Assembly (NCBI GenBank): GCA_933228675.1
Contig: OW121742.1
Location: forward strand, 127,759,983 to 127,823,982
Reading direction: 5' to 3'
Source: Stomorhina lunata
Lineage: Eukaryota > Arthropoda > Insecta > Diptera > Rhiniidae
Length of the DNA: 64,000 nt
Positions 24,320 through 36,730 of the stretch are shown in pieces (the stretch's first letter is position 1; each line of letters opens with the position of its first letter). The position numbers were made by a program, and so were the translations under genes. The notes under the pieces are model-generated. The model worked only from the letters and a program-made list of their open reading frames with translations. It did not search any database and had not been told where the DNA came from.

Positions 24320-25850
24320 AAATCGAAATTTTTTAACAAAAAGTTTTCTATAGAAATATTTTTTAACAAAAATGTTTCTATAATTTTTTTTCAAAAATTT
24401 TTTGTAGAAAATTTTGTATCAAAAACTTTTTTATAGAAACTTTATTTACCAACATTTTTTTTATCAAAAATTTTTTTATCAAAAATTTTTTTATCAAAAC
24501 TTTTTCTATAAAAAATTTTTTTATCAAAAATTTTTCGATAGAAAATTATTTTATCCAAAATTTTTCTATAGAAAATTTTTATATCCAAAATTTTTCTATA
24601 GATATTTTTTTTTAAATTTTTAATTTTTATCAAAAATTTTTCTATAGAAAATTTTTTTATCAAAAACTTTTCTATAGAAAATATTTTTGCCAACAATTTT
24701 TTAATGGAAATTTTTTTTATCAAAAATTTTTTTGTCAAAATTTTTTTAGAAAAATGATCAAAAACTTTTCTATAGGAAATTTTTTATCAAAAATTTTTCT
24801 ATAGCAAATATTTTCATCAAAAATTCTTTCTATAGAAAATTTTTTATCAACAATTTTTTATAGAAAGAATTTTTGAATAAAAATTTTTCTATAGAAAATT
24901 TTTTTCTCAAAAATATTTCTATAGAAATTTTTTTTCAAAAATTTTTCTATAGAAAATTTTTTTATCAAAAATTTTTCTATATAAAATATTTTTATCAAAA
25001 ATTCTTTCTATAGAAAATTTTTTATCTAAAATTTTTGTATCAAAAATTTTTCTATAGAAATTTTTTTTGTCAAAAATTTTTTATGGATTTTTTTTTTTTT
25101 TTATCGAAAATCTTCAACATAATAAATTTAATATATAACATAATTTCAATCCGTTTGAAAAATTTTTATCAAACATTTTTTAGAAAATTTTTCTATAGAA
25201 AAATTTTTTGAAAATTTTTCTATAGAAAATTTTTTTTATAAAAAATTTTTCTATAGAAAATTTTTTATCAACAATTTTTTTATCAAAAACTTTTCTATAA
25301 AAAAGTTTTTTATCAAAATTATTTAATAGAGAATTTGTTTATCAAATATTTTTTAATAGAACATTTTTTATCAAAAATTCTTTCTATAGAAAATTTATTA
25401 TCAAAAATTTTACTATAGAAAATTTTTTTATCAAATATTTTTTAATAGAAAATTTTTTGATCAAAAATTTTTCTATATAATTTTTTTTATCACAAACACT
25501 TCTTGGAAAATTTTTTTATCAAAAAGTTTCTATAAAAATTTTTTTTATTAATTTTTTTTTCTTAAAGCTTTTTCTATTTAAATTTTTCTTATCAAAAATA
25601 TTTCTATAGAAAATTTTTTTATCCAAAATTTTTCTATTAAAATTTTGTTTTCTTTCTATAGAAAATTTTTTTTCAAAAATTTCTGTAAAGAAAATTTTTT
25701 TATAGAATTTTTTTTTATCAAAAATTTTTATAGCAAATTTTTGTTATGAAAAATGTTTCTATAGAAAGTTTTTTATAAAAACTTTTTTATGCAAAATTTT
25801 TTTATCAAAAATTTGTCAAATATTTTCACAAAATAATATTTTTTTTTTTT
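24320..25850 (+). repeat. CTATAG minisatellite array A (about 30-bp unit)
   Basis: About 50 degenerate units. Each is CTATAG, then AAAA, a T run, ATC, an A run and a T run leading to the next CTATAG, so each unit is nearly palindromic around CTATAG. The 30-base period keeps one frame open and produces artificial repeating peptides on both strands. The units are more diverged than in the arrays near 59 and 62 kb, suggesting an older array. Confidence 0.85.
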
Positions 25851-25992
25851 TTAACAAAGCGGTACTAAACGACTTTGCTAACATCCAAATTCCAACAGAA
25901 TGCTTTTAATGCTCATTTTCACGAGTTTCATTAATGACCATGATAATAACGAACATTACAAAAAGTCATCGGCTTCTGGTGGTAAGGGCTGC
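25851..25992 (+). repeat. Unique tail following array A
   Basis: TTAACAAAGCGGTACTAAAC, CTTTGCTAACATCCAAAT, GAGTTTCATTAATGACCATG and GTCATCGGCTTCTGGTGGTA recur in the same order after array B at 36587-36730. Its position directly downstream of a CTATAG array in both cases indicates one composite repeat. Confidence 0.75.
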
Positions 25993-28939
25993 CTGTCCTT
26001 TAGGGTCAATTCGTTCTGTAAGAAATAAAGACATGTATAAATTCTTCAATATACTTTTGGTTTTTAATGTTAATTGGTTAATTATTAAAATAAATAGGTA
26101 ATAATTCTATTAATCAATTATATAATGTTAATAAGATAATAAGGCATTAGTTAATTAGGTAGTTCATTTGAATTATTGTAGCTGCTTAGTAATAAGTTTT
26201 AAAAATTCAAAAATTGCAATTATTTTCGTTCCCTTATTCAACGTAAAAAAAAACAAATAAATCATACCAAATTAACAACAAAATTTGAATATTTCTCGTT
26301 CCCTAAAATATGCCTTATAAGTTTTTAACATTGTTTTTAAAAGTATGCTTTTGTTTTTGTCATATTAAATAAAATGAAGATATTTCTCGTCCCCTCCAAA
26401 TATACTTTATAAGTTTTTTTTTAATATTACTTTTTAAAAACATGCTTTTGTTTTTGTCATTTTACTATTATTCCTTGGCATATGCTGTATTATCTTAATT
26501 TTTCGCTTTTATTATTTTATTTAAAGTTTATGATAATTGCTTTTCGTTCGCGGTTTTTGGCAGGAGTTTAGCAATTATGTCTACTTGGCGGTTCACACTA
26601 TAGGCAAATTTATGTATAGAAAGAATTAAAATCGGAGATGAGTTGTTAATTGTAAAGAAACCCATTATGTTTTACAATATGTGACTGTATAATTTATGAT
26701 AATTATTTACGTACAGAGAGGTTTGAGGTTAATTTAATTTTGTGTCATTAAACAGAAATTTTAAATTAAAGCAATAAGCTAGAATATGTACTTAGTTTAA
26801 AAATAAAATATTTTTTTAAATAGCTTATTACTTAAAAAATTTTAATTTACTTTTATTTATTTAATTTTGCAATATGTATTTATCTACTCTTACAAAGCCT
26901 ACATTTAGGCTTCATACTAAAGCAAAGTTTATTAACTTGTAGCCTATTTTATTATAGCCTACATCCAGGCATACTTTTAAACTTTGTCATACATACATAT
27001 TTGCAATTTCCCTCTACAAATTTATGTTATGATTTCCATTTCAATATTTTCTCATTAATAACTCTTTTCTTTTACCTTTGTACAAATATTTTCCCCAAAA
27101 AATCTTATTATACTTGTCTTCAATTTGTAAATACATTTAACTTCGGTTATCTTTTTTGATAAATTTTTAATGCATTTTAGTGCTTTAAGCATTTTATAAC
27201 ATAAAACATTACTTTACTTTACAAAACCTAAATTTGCAATTTACTTGTTCAAATAAAGAATCATATGCAAAGTAAGTGGGGAAAAAGTAAAATTTATTCA
27301 CAGAAAAAGTATTCTAAAGTAATATATAAAATTTTAATGTCATAAGTTTATTTAGTAAGAATTTAGGGATACGAAATCAAAATCCTGTAGGTGTTTACAG
27401 GTATATGTTTTTGAGTCTGGTAGGTATTTGTGTATGTGTTATATTTAATTAAATTTTGTTTAGAACATGTACAGAAAATTATTTATTAGTGATATCAAAT
27501 TCGTTAAATACTAAGGCGGGATATGGAGATTTAATTTTTAAAAAAATTTTGATTAAAAGCTGATTTGGTAAACTTTACGCCCTCTAACGGCATAGAAACG
27601 TGGTATTCCAACAAGTTCGTCTCAAAATAATTGTTTTTGGGTTTTACATGTGAAAATGTTATTTTCTCAATGAAAACACAATAAAAACTGAGGAAGATGT
27701 ATTATTTTACAAAAACAACGTCGCACAGTGGTTCAGAATCGTTTTTCATTATCCAAAACTCTGTAACTTTTTAACTAATAATGATTTTGTAGTCGTTATT
27801 TTTTTTAGTCAGTAGATAACATCTTAAGCTTTTGTCGACTTAAGGTCTTATAAAGAAATGTACAACGGTTGTAAAGAAATTTAAGCTTAAATTTCAATTT
27901 TCGATCTGTAATTCCGTTTCAAATGTGCTAACCCATTTTTACCCACTTCCTCTTAACCGATTTGGCATAAATTTAGTCCACAAGTCAATCATGGATGACA
28001 ATATAACATTTTGCTATCTTTAGGCTGGCCCCTATTTTCATTGAGGTGTTTTCTGTATTTTCATTAGGATAGCCCAAGTGGAACAAAAATTGAAAATTTT
28101 AATTTTTTAATATATCTCTAAAACCATAATATCTCTAAAACCATAAGAGAAAGGATATGTATGTTGCAACGTTAATTATAGATCTTGTATTATTATTTTT
28201 CAAATCGGCTGGGAAATGACAATTATATAAAGTTTTAAGTGATTTATGAGTCTGAGGTGCCCAACTTTAAGGCCGATTGAGCCGCCCCAATAAAAACTAT
28301 GATTTCTAGGTTTAAAACAGGCAATTCTGGAATTTTGTATTTAAAAATATTGAGTATTTTCATTCAAATGTATATACTTATAGGCTACAAGAAAACACTT
28401 TCGCCTATCTTTGGATTCAATTTCAATTTTTGTTCGTTTTTGTGCTTTAAAAGTTATATGCTGTTAAACTTAAAATTTTACAAATATATGGTGGTTTCAA
28501 ATTTATTATACAACACCTTTACTACATATTATACAGGGTGCGCAAATACCATTTGCTAAAAACAATAGTCCATCCAACAACAAAATCAAAGCCCATTAAT
28601 AACAATAGTTTTCAAGAAATCGTAATTAATATGAGATCAAATATTACACTTTTCTTTATATCTCTAAACTAACTAAAGTTCTTTGCCTTTAGCAGCATGC
28701 CACGCCTACTGCTGCAAATTTGTTGACAAATTTTTTCTGCTATATTAGTTTTGATATGTTTCCTTTCTTTCTTTCATACAAATTTTAAGAATCTATGTCA
28801 TGAAAAAATATAGGTTTTGGCCAATGAAAATTGATTCTGAGCAACCGTGCGGCGGTTCACAAAATTAAACAAAACTAATCACAGATATTTCTATAAAATT
28901 TAATAAAACTTGTAAATTTGTGGACAATTTGTTCTACAT
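25993..28939. other. Non-coding stretch with one local duplication
   Basis: No exon. A tandem duplication (period about 91) at 26289-26465 shares ATATTTCTCGT, CTTATAAGTTTTT and ATGCTTTTGTTTTTGTCAT. GCCTACATTTAGGC and GCCTACATCCAGGC near 26900 and 26960 are two related short palindromes. A 17-base unit is doubled near 28112-28145. Confidence 0.4.
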
Positions 28940-29010
28940 TTGACCTAAGTTGTGAAGGGTATCACATAGTCAGTCTATACCGACTAAAGAACTTTCTTTC
29001 TTATTCTATA
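28940..29010 (+). repeat. 3'-end fragment of the TATACCC subterminal-inverted-repeat family
   Basis: GTTGTGAAGGGTATCACATA, CAGTCTATACCGACTAAAGA and ACTTTCTTTCTTATT parallel the 3' end of the full copies at 33140, 36081 and 39539. Confidence 0.5.
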
Positions 29011-31834
29011 TTCGATTATGTTCCAAATACTTTTGTCAATATCTCTTCGTCTCTAATAATGTAACCCCTCCCCTACTATAAACGTAATAGATAAGTGTAA
29101 ATGTTTGTCTGCCTGAAAGTATGTTTTTGAACTTAAAAGCTTCATTAAATTAGTTTTTTTATGTGGGACTTCTTTTTCTTTCAATCTTGTTTATTTATTA
29201 AAACAGCTTTTAATTAATTTCAATAGGATATTTTTGTTGTTGTTTAACATGTTTCTCATTATCCTTAAAAACTTCCACAGACACAGATACATTTACAACA
29301 AACAACATTACAAAGGATATAACTGCATACAAAAACAATAACAAATACATGTAAGCTTAAGCTCTAATTAATTTGCAATTAAATTATAATTATTTATTTG
29401 AAAATGCATAGAATATGTTCCTATATTTAATTTAAAATGGGTGGGAGATATAAAATTTAGTTTTAAAATTGGCCATTTTAATAGTAAAGGAGAAGGAAAT
29501 AAAAATCTAATTATAGGATTAAAGTCTACAAAACATTTTCTTACACCCCAATAAATAATCTGATAAGCAATTATGATTTTTTTAAAGAAAAGAAAAATTT
29601 TTAAACTGATAACATGTAATTTCAAGTTTGAGTCACGTGACTTTTCATGTTGAAAATTTTTTCGAAAATAAGTGTCACAGCAGCAATCCTTTGTAATTTC
29701 TAATAATATTTCAATAGCTGTCTATTATGGTCTAAAGTAGCATTTAATTTTTTTTTGCAACACCATAAATGGCGTTAAAAATGCCCGTGAGGTTTTCTAA
29801 CACGCTTTTCAAAGACTAAACATCTTTTTACCGAGAATGTGAGTGTGTTCCCAGGACATGTGTGCCTAAAGCTAGAGCAGCTTAAACGTGTGCAACTGTG
29901 TTAGTTGTCAGCATAAAGGACATGTGTCATTGTAAAATTGCAGTTTAGTTGTCAAATCAGTAGGGGGTGTTCTTATTTGCTATTTATTGTATATTAAAAT
30001 TAAATTAAAATATTTGGAAATTTTTTGAAATTAAATTAGGGTGGGATTTAAGGTAAACCGTAATTGAAAATTTTGATTTTTTTTTTATTTTAAACATATT
30101 AAAGTAATTAGGAAACGAACAAAGTATTTAAGATTCAGGCAATAATAACAGATTTTTAAAATAAAAATTTTTAATATAAGTTCTCGAAGTCATACAGAAA
30201 TAAACTATCTTACAGAATTGCCAGCAAAGACTGATATATAAAGTTCTATGGGTCATGAGTCTTTTTGTAGCCATTTTTGATCACCAAACCGACTAAAACA
30301 GTATAAAAAACAAAAGCAAAAAAGTCATATTAGCATCATTTGCGTGATTATATTATGACTACGCAAAATTTGGAAGATTTGTTTGTGATTTTTTTAACTA
30401 GTCGCTTTCTAAGCATTTCCAGGAGTCTTGTAAACTTTTTAGATCACTAAGCTGGTTGATAAGTTTTTGATCGTCTAAAGGAATCCTAAAAGACTCATAT
30501 TGTTGAAATTATCATCAACAATCTCCCAATTGCTAGCAGGGAAGTACCTCACATTTTCTTTTGCTTAAGTATGTAATATATTTAACTCTATTGAATAGAG
30601 TCCTGTTGACTTGTAAAGACCATATCATAGCACACAAATCCCTCAATCACTTTTGACATGATATCCTGATTTTGGCTTCTTTCTTGCTTTCCCAAGATTA
30701 TTATTTATATATTCACATGCACAAAAAAATAAATGGAAATAAATACCAACCAACACCCAGTTTTTTTCTAGTTTAAACGCTTATCATATAATTATGTCAA
30801 ATATGAAAGGAAATCTGCATACTCTGGCATTTAGACAAGAAGCAAACAAGATCAAAATGTTCATTTCGTTTAAACGGGATTACGAAATGATTGACACTTT
30901 GAATGGAAAGCAACCAACTACCACCCTCCCAAAGATTAGTTAAGCTTGTGTCAAGGAAAAAAAGGACATGTATAACAAATCCTGGTTAAATAGAAAAAAA
31001 TGTAGGTATTTATTACTTATAACCACCAAAATAATGTTAGATTCAAAGTAATTATAGTTATTAAATATGTATTGAAAATATTAAATGCTTTGGTTTCAAA
31101 ATAATTGAGCATTATGTTTTCAAAACGAAAAGAAATCTAAAGATTTTAAGGTTGTTTTCAGGATAACGAGTGTCAAGAGATTTCCTTTCATTTTGTGAAT
31201 AAAGCGCGCGTGTTCATGCTACAATTTCAACACTAAATTACAATTTCGACAGTTTAATAATCATAACCGCAAATATATCGGAAAACTAAAAACTATAACA
31301 ACATAATTGTTAGAAAACACCCCCCTTTTGACATATGAACCTTAAAGAATTATAAGAATTAATATTTTTACTTTGGGCAGGGGTTAAGTATCCTGTTACA
31401 TATCCTTTTGGTTTTCCTAAAAAAAGGACCTCAGTTTCTTACGTGTGCAAAATTACTTTTACGTGTGTTATAATGGCCTATTTAAGGATTCCCTAAGGTT
31501 TTCAAGTTGTTGAGATTTAAACAATTGTATTAATATTTATTCGTTTTTAGTTAGATAACAATATGTGGCATGTCGTAAATTACTTAATTGCTGTTCAATC
31601 ATTTTCTGTTTGGTTTTGCATGTTTTTAATCAATTATGATAAGAAAAAATTTCTTATAATTTGAGTCATAGTTTTTTATGATCAAAGCGAAGATATTAAT
31701 GTTTAACGTAAATCTTTTAAATTTCAGGTGTATAGCTTTAATATCCTGGGAACATGTTATGATTAGTTATATCATTTTATGATCAAGTCGAGTTTTTCCT
31801 TATTATGGCTAAGAAACAGAATGATAAGAAGCTT
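29011..31834. other. Non-coding stretch, nothing recognised
   Basis: No exon or matched repeat. A less AT-rich patch at 29770-29940 has no open frame or splice pattern that I can defend. Confidence 0.4.
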
Positions 31835-32040
31835 AAGCTCGTATATTTGTGGCTTGGTGCAAAAAGTGTCAATGTCAATTTTCGGTTGTTTTGAGTTAGT
31901 CGTTGCATTAGGTTCCTCTTTTTACTCTCTTTTATTTTGATCCAATAGCCAATTTTAAGTTCATCCCAGAACAGCTTCATAAGAACTTTAGGGGCCAATG
32001 AGTTCAGAGTGGCACTCATCTTCAATTGTTAGTGCTAAAA

Positions 32041-32062
32041 GGGCCAATGTCGACATTGGCCC
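32041..32062. other. Perfect 22-bp palindrome
   Basis: GGGCCAATGTC is followed with no spacer by its exact reverse complement. It could be a dimeric protein site or two abutting motif copies from the surrounding repeat. It contains a CCAAT core in each half. Confidence 0.7.
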
Positions 32063-32360
32063 TGTTATCATTAACAATTTGTTTATATTTTAAAATCTTT
32101 GGCTTAGTGTTAAAGGGGCCAATGTCAATAGCTTTTTTTTCACTTTTTATAACAATTTCCTACTGTATGTTATAAGATATAAATACATGTTAGTAGTTAT
32201 TAGATATATACGTATATCTTCTGAATTCAATAATATGTGTAGTAACATAACAAACAGTTGCTAAATAATCTTTCAACTCTTCCTGTTATGAGGGCCAATG
32301 TCTCAGAAAGAAATATTAAACGTAATAATGAGTTAGTGCAAAAAGGGCCAATGTCATATT

Positions 32361-33140
32361 TATACCCTTCACCACCATAGGTGGAAAGGATATTATAAGT
32401 AGAAATATTTTTCTTAGACCCACCTTTTAGTATACCCAATAGATTTAGAATCACTTTCTGAGTCGATTTAGCGATGACCATCCGTCCGTCTGGCAAGACG
32501 GTTGGCTGGCTGGCTGGACCCCCATGTAAACCATGTAATCAAAGTACAGGTCGCAATTTTAAAGATAAATTGATGAAATTTGGCACAGATCAGTTTTTTG
32601 ACAGTGGGACCATGGCTATTGAAATTCGTCAAAATAGGTCCATTAGGTCCCATAGGTCGCACTTTCTGCAAATGATATATTGACCACAAATATCAATATT
32701 TTTGATTAAATTTAAAACAAATAATGTTTACGTAAACATAAATCAGTGTACCAAAATTTCGTTGAAATCGGTCCACATTTGACCATAGCTCCAATACAAA
32801 CTCTTATGTCTAAACGCACTAAATGAGACAAAAATCACTAAAACGCTCGTAATTCTGAAGATAATGAGAATTTAAAGCTTATTTTTTTGCATACATTTTT
32901 TTGTAAGATCTCTAATCAATTTGCCAAATTTCGAGACTATTGGTCCACATTTGACCCTAGCTCTCATATAAGTCCAATTGACGGAAACAGCTTATATATA
33001 TATAAGTTTTGAAAAAATGTATCTATGATGGCAAAATTTAGCAAATATTAGTCTTTATACAGGAAAAAGAATACCTTGGACCTTAGTAGTGAAGGGTATA
33101 GTATGGTCGGGCTTGATCGACTGTAGCACTTTCTTACTTG
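32361..33140 (+). repeat. TATACCC subterminal-inverted-repeat family, copy 1
   Basis: The 5' end is TATACCCTTCACCACCATAG. Near the 3' end the inverse occurs as TTAGTAGTGAAGGGTATA, followed by a small hairpin (GGTCGGGCTTGATCGACTG) and the terminal TTTCTTACTTG against a T run. Internal landmarks are GAGTCGATTTAGCGATG, CCGTCCGTCTGG, GGCTGGCTGGCTGGACCCCC and TCGGTCCACATTTGACCATA. No frame encodes a recognisable protein. The combination resembles non-autonomous Helentron/DINE-1-like elements, which is inference. Confidence 0.7.
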
Positions 33141-33400
33141 TTTTTTCTTAATTTTGAATTTTTCAAAGAATTGATTTAACCATGCCCTCTATTAGATTAT
33201 AATACATATCTAACCTAATTAAAAATCTAATTTTTTGAGCGAAACTTGGAAATTAGCTAAGTTGTAAGTAAAACAAAATCTTATAAAAATGTAATTTCTA
33301 AATTTCTCAAAACTGATTTTTTGACATTGGCCCTTTTAGCACCAAGCCACAGATATAAGAGTTTAGAAAATTTTGCAAATTTGTTGACAATTGATCTATA

Positions 33401-33455
33401 TTTGACTCTAGTAATGAAGGCTCAAGCTTGACAGACTATAGCACATTCATTTATG
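33401..33455 (+). repeat. 3'-end fragment of the TATACCC family
   Basis: TTTGACTCTAGTAATGAAGG, CTCAAGCTTGACAGACTATA and GCACATTCATTTATG parallel the family 3' end. Confidence 0.5.
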
Positions 33456-35044
33456 AATAAATTTTTAAAACTTGATTAAATTTGTACTTTTCCCAAAAAG
33501 CTAATGAAAAACTATTTATATCCGTTCTCATCAAACCAAAAAAGTCATTTCATTATAAATCTCTTAGTTTTCAAAAAGAAAACAAAAAACTAAAGCACAA
33601 TTTGTTATGCCAAAAAATTCAAACATATTCGTAGACTCCAAAGACAATTCTACTATAATAGCCTCCAGGAAGCTTTGAATATGTTCTCTTTTTTTAAGAG
33701 GAAACAAAAGTCACAAAAGAAAAGAATTTGATAATGGAATTGCTGCTGGAGATGATGTTTGTCGGTCGGTCGTTCGGTTTTACATAGAAAACATAGCCTT
33801 TATTGACAATCTAATAAAAATACTGTTGAGCCAGGGCATTTGTGTATGAATCCGAATAAATGAATGTCCTGTCAATTCTGGTATGTAGAAAATGTGGAGA
33901 CAACAAAACGATTTATTAAAATAATGATAACACACATTGCACAAACATACAAACGAACTCATGTTGAGTTTGATTCCACTGAGTAAATGCGAAAAGATAT
34001 TTTGACGACGATATGAGTAATTTGTTTTCTGGCTTTTAATGGTCAAAACTTTTGTTAGTGTCCGTCCTCCTCCTTTTAGTAGTGAAAGCTATTGAAGCAC
34101 TAAAAAATGAATGAAAACTAAAGAAGAATATTCGTTTTACTAACACAAATGATGTTATGGTTAAATGATAATAATAATAAGGATAGTTTATGTTTGCTGT
34201 GCTTAGTTTAAGCACGTCTATACTAAAACATGTTTTAACATTGTCTATTATTATCCCTGCTATCCTACTTCAATATATTTTATTTGACTACAACGGAAAA
34301 CGGAAGTCAAAAGCACAAACTCCCATAAATAAATACTTATGTATATAGCCCCCAAATAAAGAAGAAAACAAATATCAAGCTTTTACATAAGGACAAATGC
34401 ATCATCTGTGGGAATTTAGGACAAAACAAAAACAACAATCGAAAGGATCTCATATGCTTTAGAATGACGACTGCCTTCATAAGTGGTTTGTTAATTCACA
34501 TTCTACTAGTGGCAATTCTGGCAAATATAATTTATATTAGAAAAACCTCTATCAAGAGTTACGACTAGTATACGAATCCCAGTCATATCATCATAATTCA
34601 TTATCCTCTGCTTGGTTTTGTGTGCAAAAGACATATTAGTTTTATATGTGTACATTACAGATGATGTCCTGCTAAAGGATATTAAAATATTGTTGTACTT
34701 GATATAATGCAAAAGATGTCTGTGACTAAAAAGGTGAAATTTGTCATTACTTTTAACATGCCAACAGGCTTTTAATAAATAATTTTATGTTTTGTTGCAC
34801 AAATATTAAATGTTGTCGGGATATATTTTCATATATGATAATAAAAAGGACCTTTTACAACAATATATGTATATTAAATAAAAGGAATATGAGAATAGTT
34901 CTGAAATTTTCATTAGTAATAATAAAGTGGTATATACTTTTGTACAATATATTAAGTAAATTTAATCTGTGACATTTGAAGAATATTTAAGTAGTTGACT
35001 TTTAATTTTGAATAAAAACTCTCCTATTAAAAATTAAAACAAAA
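33456..35044. other. Non-coding stretch, nothing recognised
   Basis: No supported exon. A less AT-rich patch at 33720-34080 (GTCGGTCGGTCGTTCGG near 33760) has no splice pattern that I can defend. Confidence 0.4.
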
Positions 35045-35110
35045 ACAAGTAAAAAATAGCTTTAGTCAGTCAAGCCCGATTATTTGACACCCTTTCATAA
35101 CAGGTGTAAA
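35045..35110 (-). repeat. Inverted 3'-end fragment of the TATACCC family
   Basis: ACAAGTAAAAAATAGCTTTA, GTCAGTCAAGCCCGATTATT and GACACCCTTTCATAA are the reverse complement of the family 3' end. It lies about 170 bases upstream of a full copy in the opposite orientation. Confidence 0.55.
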
Positions 35111-35280
35111 GTTTGGATAAATTTTAGACAAGTTTTGTAACTTTTAGAGTCAAATCTGAGACATCATATGCGAGACTTATCACTAGATGTCGGCACAAAG
35201 AGAATAGAACAAAAAAATAGTTTTTTTTTTTAATGTGTAGTTCTTATGTTTTAAAAAGTAAAAGTTTTCTTTGCCATTTT

Positions 35281-36081
35281 TATACCCTTCACCACCATTG
35301 GTGGAATGGGTATTATGTATAAGTTTGTGCTGATGTATGTAACGCATGGAAATATATGTCTTAGACCCACCTTTTAGCATACCAATAGGCTTAGAATCAC
35401 TTTCTGAGTCGATTTAGCCATGTCCGTCCGTCCGTCCGTCTGGCTGGCTGGCTGGACCCCCATGTAAACCTTGTAATCAAACTACAGGTAGCAATTCTAA
35501 AGATAATTTGATGAAATTTGGCACAGATCAATTCTTGGATAATGGGACTATGGCTATTGAAACTCGTCAAAATCGGTCCATTATTTATGGTACCTCCCAT
35601 AGGTCCCACTTCCCGGAATTGATATATTGGCAACAAATATCAATATTTTCATGAAATTTAAACTGAATACTGCTTATGTAAACCTAAATCACTGTACCAA
35701 ATTTCGTTAAAATCGGTCTACATTTGACCATAGCTCCCATACAAACTTTTCTTAAAAAACTCACTAAATGAGACAAATATCACTAAAACGCTCGTAAATC
35801 TGAAGATAATAAGAATTTTAAGTTTATTTTTAGCATACATAATTTTTGTAACAATTTGTAATCAATTCGCAAAATTTCGAGATAATCGGACCACATTTGA
35901 CCCTTGCTCTCAGTAAGTCCAAATGTCGGAAGCAGCTTAAATATATAAGTTTTGAGAAAATGTTTGTATGATGGCAAAACTTAGCAAATATTTGTCTTTA
36001 TAGAGGAAAATAATACCTTTGACCTTAGTGGTGAAGGGTATCGTATGGTCGTCATTGACCGACTATAGCACTTTCTACTTG
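35281..36081 (+). repeat. TATACCC subterminal-inverted-repeat family, copy 2
   Basis: It runs from TATACCCTTCACCACCATTG through GTCCGTCCGTCCGTCTGGC to TTAGTGGTGAAGGGTATCGT, a hairpin-like GGTCGTCATTGACCGAC and the terminal TTTCTACTTG. Aligned with copy 1 over its whole length. CTATAG array B begins almost immediately downstream. Confidence 0.72.
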
Positions 36082-36097
36082 TTTTTTTTTAATTTTT

Positions 36098-36435
36098 CTT
36101 TAAAAAATTTTTGTATCAAAAATTTTTCTATAAATTTTAGAAAATATTTCTATCGAAATTTTTTTCAATAGAAAAGATTTTTATCGAAATTTTTCTATAG
36201 AAAAATATTTTTATCAAAAATATTTATTTCGAAAAATTTTTTTCGAAAAATTTTCTAAAGAAAAAAATGTTTCTATAGAGACAAATTTTTATCGAAAATT
36301 TTTCTATAGAATTTTTTTTTTTTTTTTTAATTTTCACAGAAAAATATTTTTATCGAAAAAATTTCTGAAGAAAAATATTTCTATCGAAAATTTTTCTAAA
36401 AAAAAATTTTGTATCGAAAATATTTTTTTTATCTA
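36098..36435 (+). repeat. CTATAG minisatellite array B (about 30-bp unit)
   Basis: About 11 degenerate units of the type TTTTTATCGAAAATTTTTCT followed by ATAGAAAAATA. Related to array A, but with ATCG in place of ATC, linking it to the ACG/CGTT-bearing units of the arrays near 59 and 62 kb. Confidence 0.75.
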
Positions 36436-36586
36436 AAAAATATAAAAATCTAAAATTAGTATTATAATTAATTTTTGTTTCAATGTTTACAAAAATAATA
36501 GTGTCGTGGCAACAATGTTCGAGATTATATTTCATTGTTCTCTCGGACCATGTATTTTGTTGCTATAATTTTGTTTTTATATTTTC

Positions 36587-36730
36587 TTTAACAAAGCGGT
36601 ACCAACGGACTTTGCTTACATCCAAATCGCAACTAAAAGCTTTTAATACTTATTTTCATGAGTTTCATTAATGATCGTGATATTTACGAAAATTACCAAA
36701 AGTCCTCGGCTTCTGGTGGTATGAGCTGCC
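36587..36730 (+). repeat. Unique tail following array B
   Basis: TTTAACAAAGCGGTACC, GACTTTGCTTACATCCAAAT, GAGTTTCATTAATGATCGTG and GTCCTCGGCTTCTGGTGGTA match the tail of array A at 25851-25992. Here about 150 bases of extra sequence separate array and tail. Confidence 0.75.

Larger units (their letters stand above)
31835..33365. repeat. Region bounded by inverted GGGCCAATGTC-bearing ends
   Basis: The left end reads CTCGTATATTTGTGGCTTGG then TGCAAAAAGTGTCAATGTCA. The right end at 33315-33365 reads the inverse: TTGACATTGGCCCTTTTAGC, ACCAAGCCACAGATATAAGA, GTTT. Between them GGGCCAATG(TC) recurs at about 31991, 32041, 32052 (inverted), 32116, 32292 and 32344. A full TATACCC-family element (32361-33140) is inserted just after the last plus-strand motif. 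The likely reading is a foldback-type element with multiple internal motif copies, later hit by another repeat. Confidence 0.55.

Noticed and set aside
24414..24738. Open frames on both strands with repeating FYQKF / KFLIKKFSIEK-type peptides
   Set aside because: They arise because the array A unit is 30 bases, a multiple of three, so any frame stays open; no splice or promoter signals and the DNA is plainly a minisatellite.
36350..36535. Minus-strand open frame across array B
   Set aside because: Translation of minisatellite units, not a gene.
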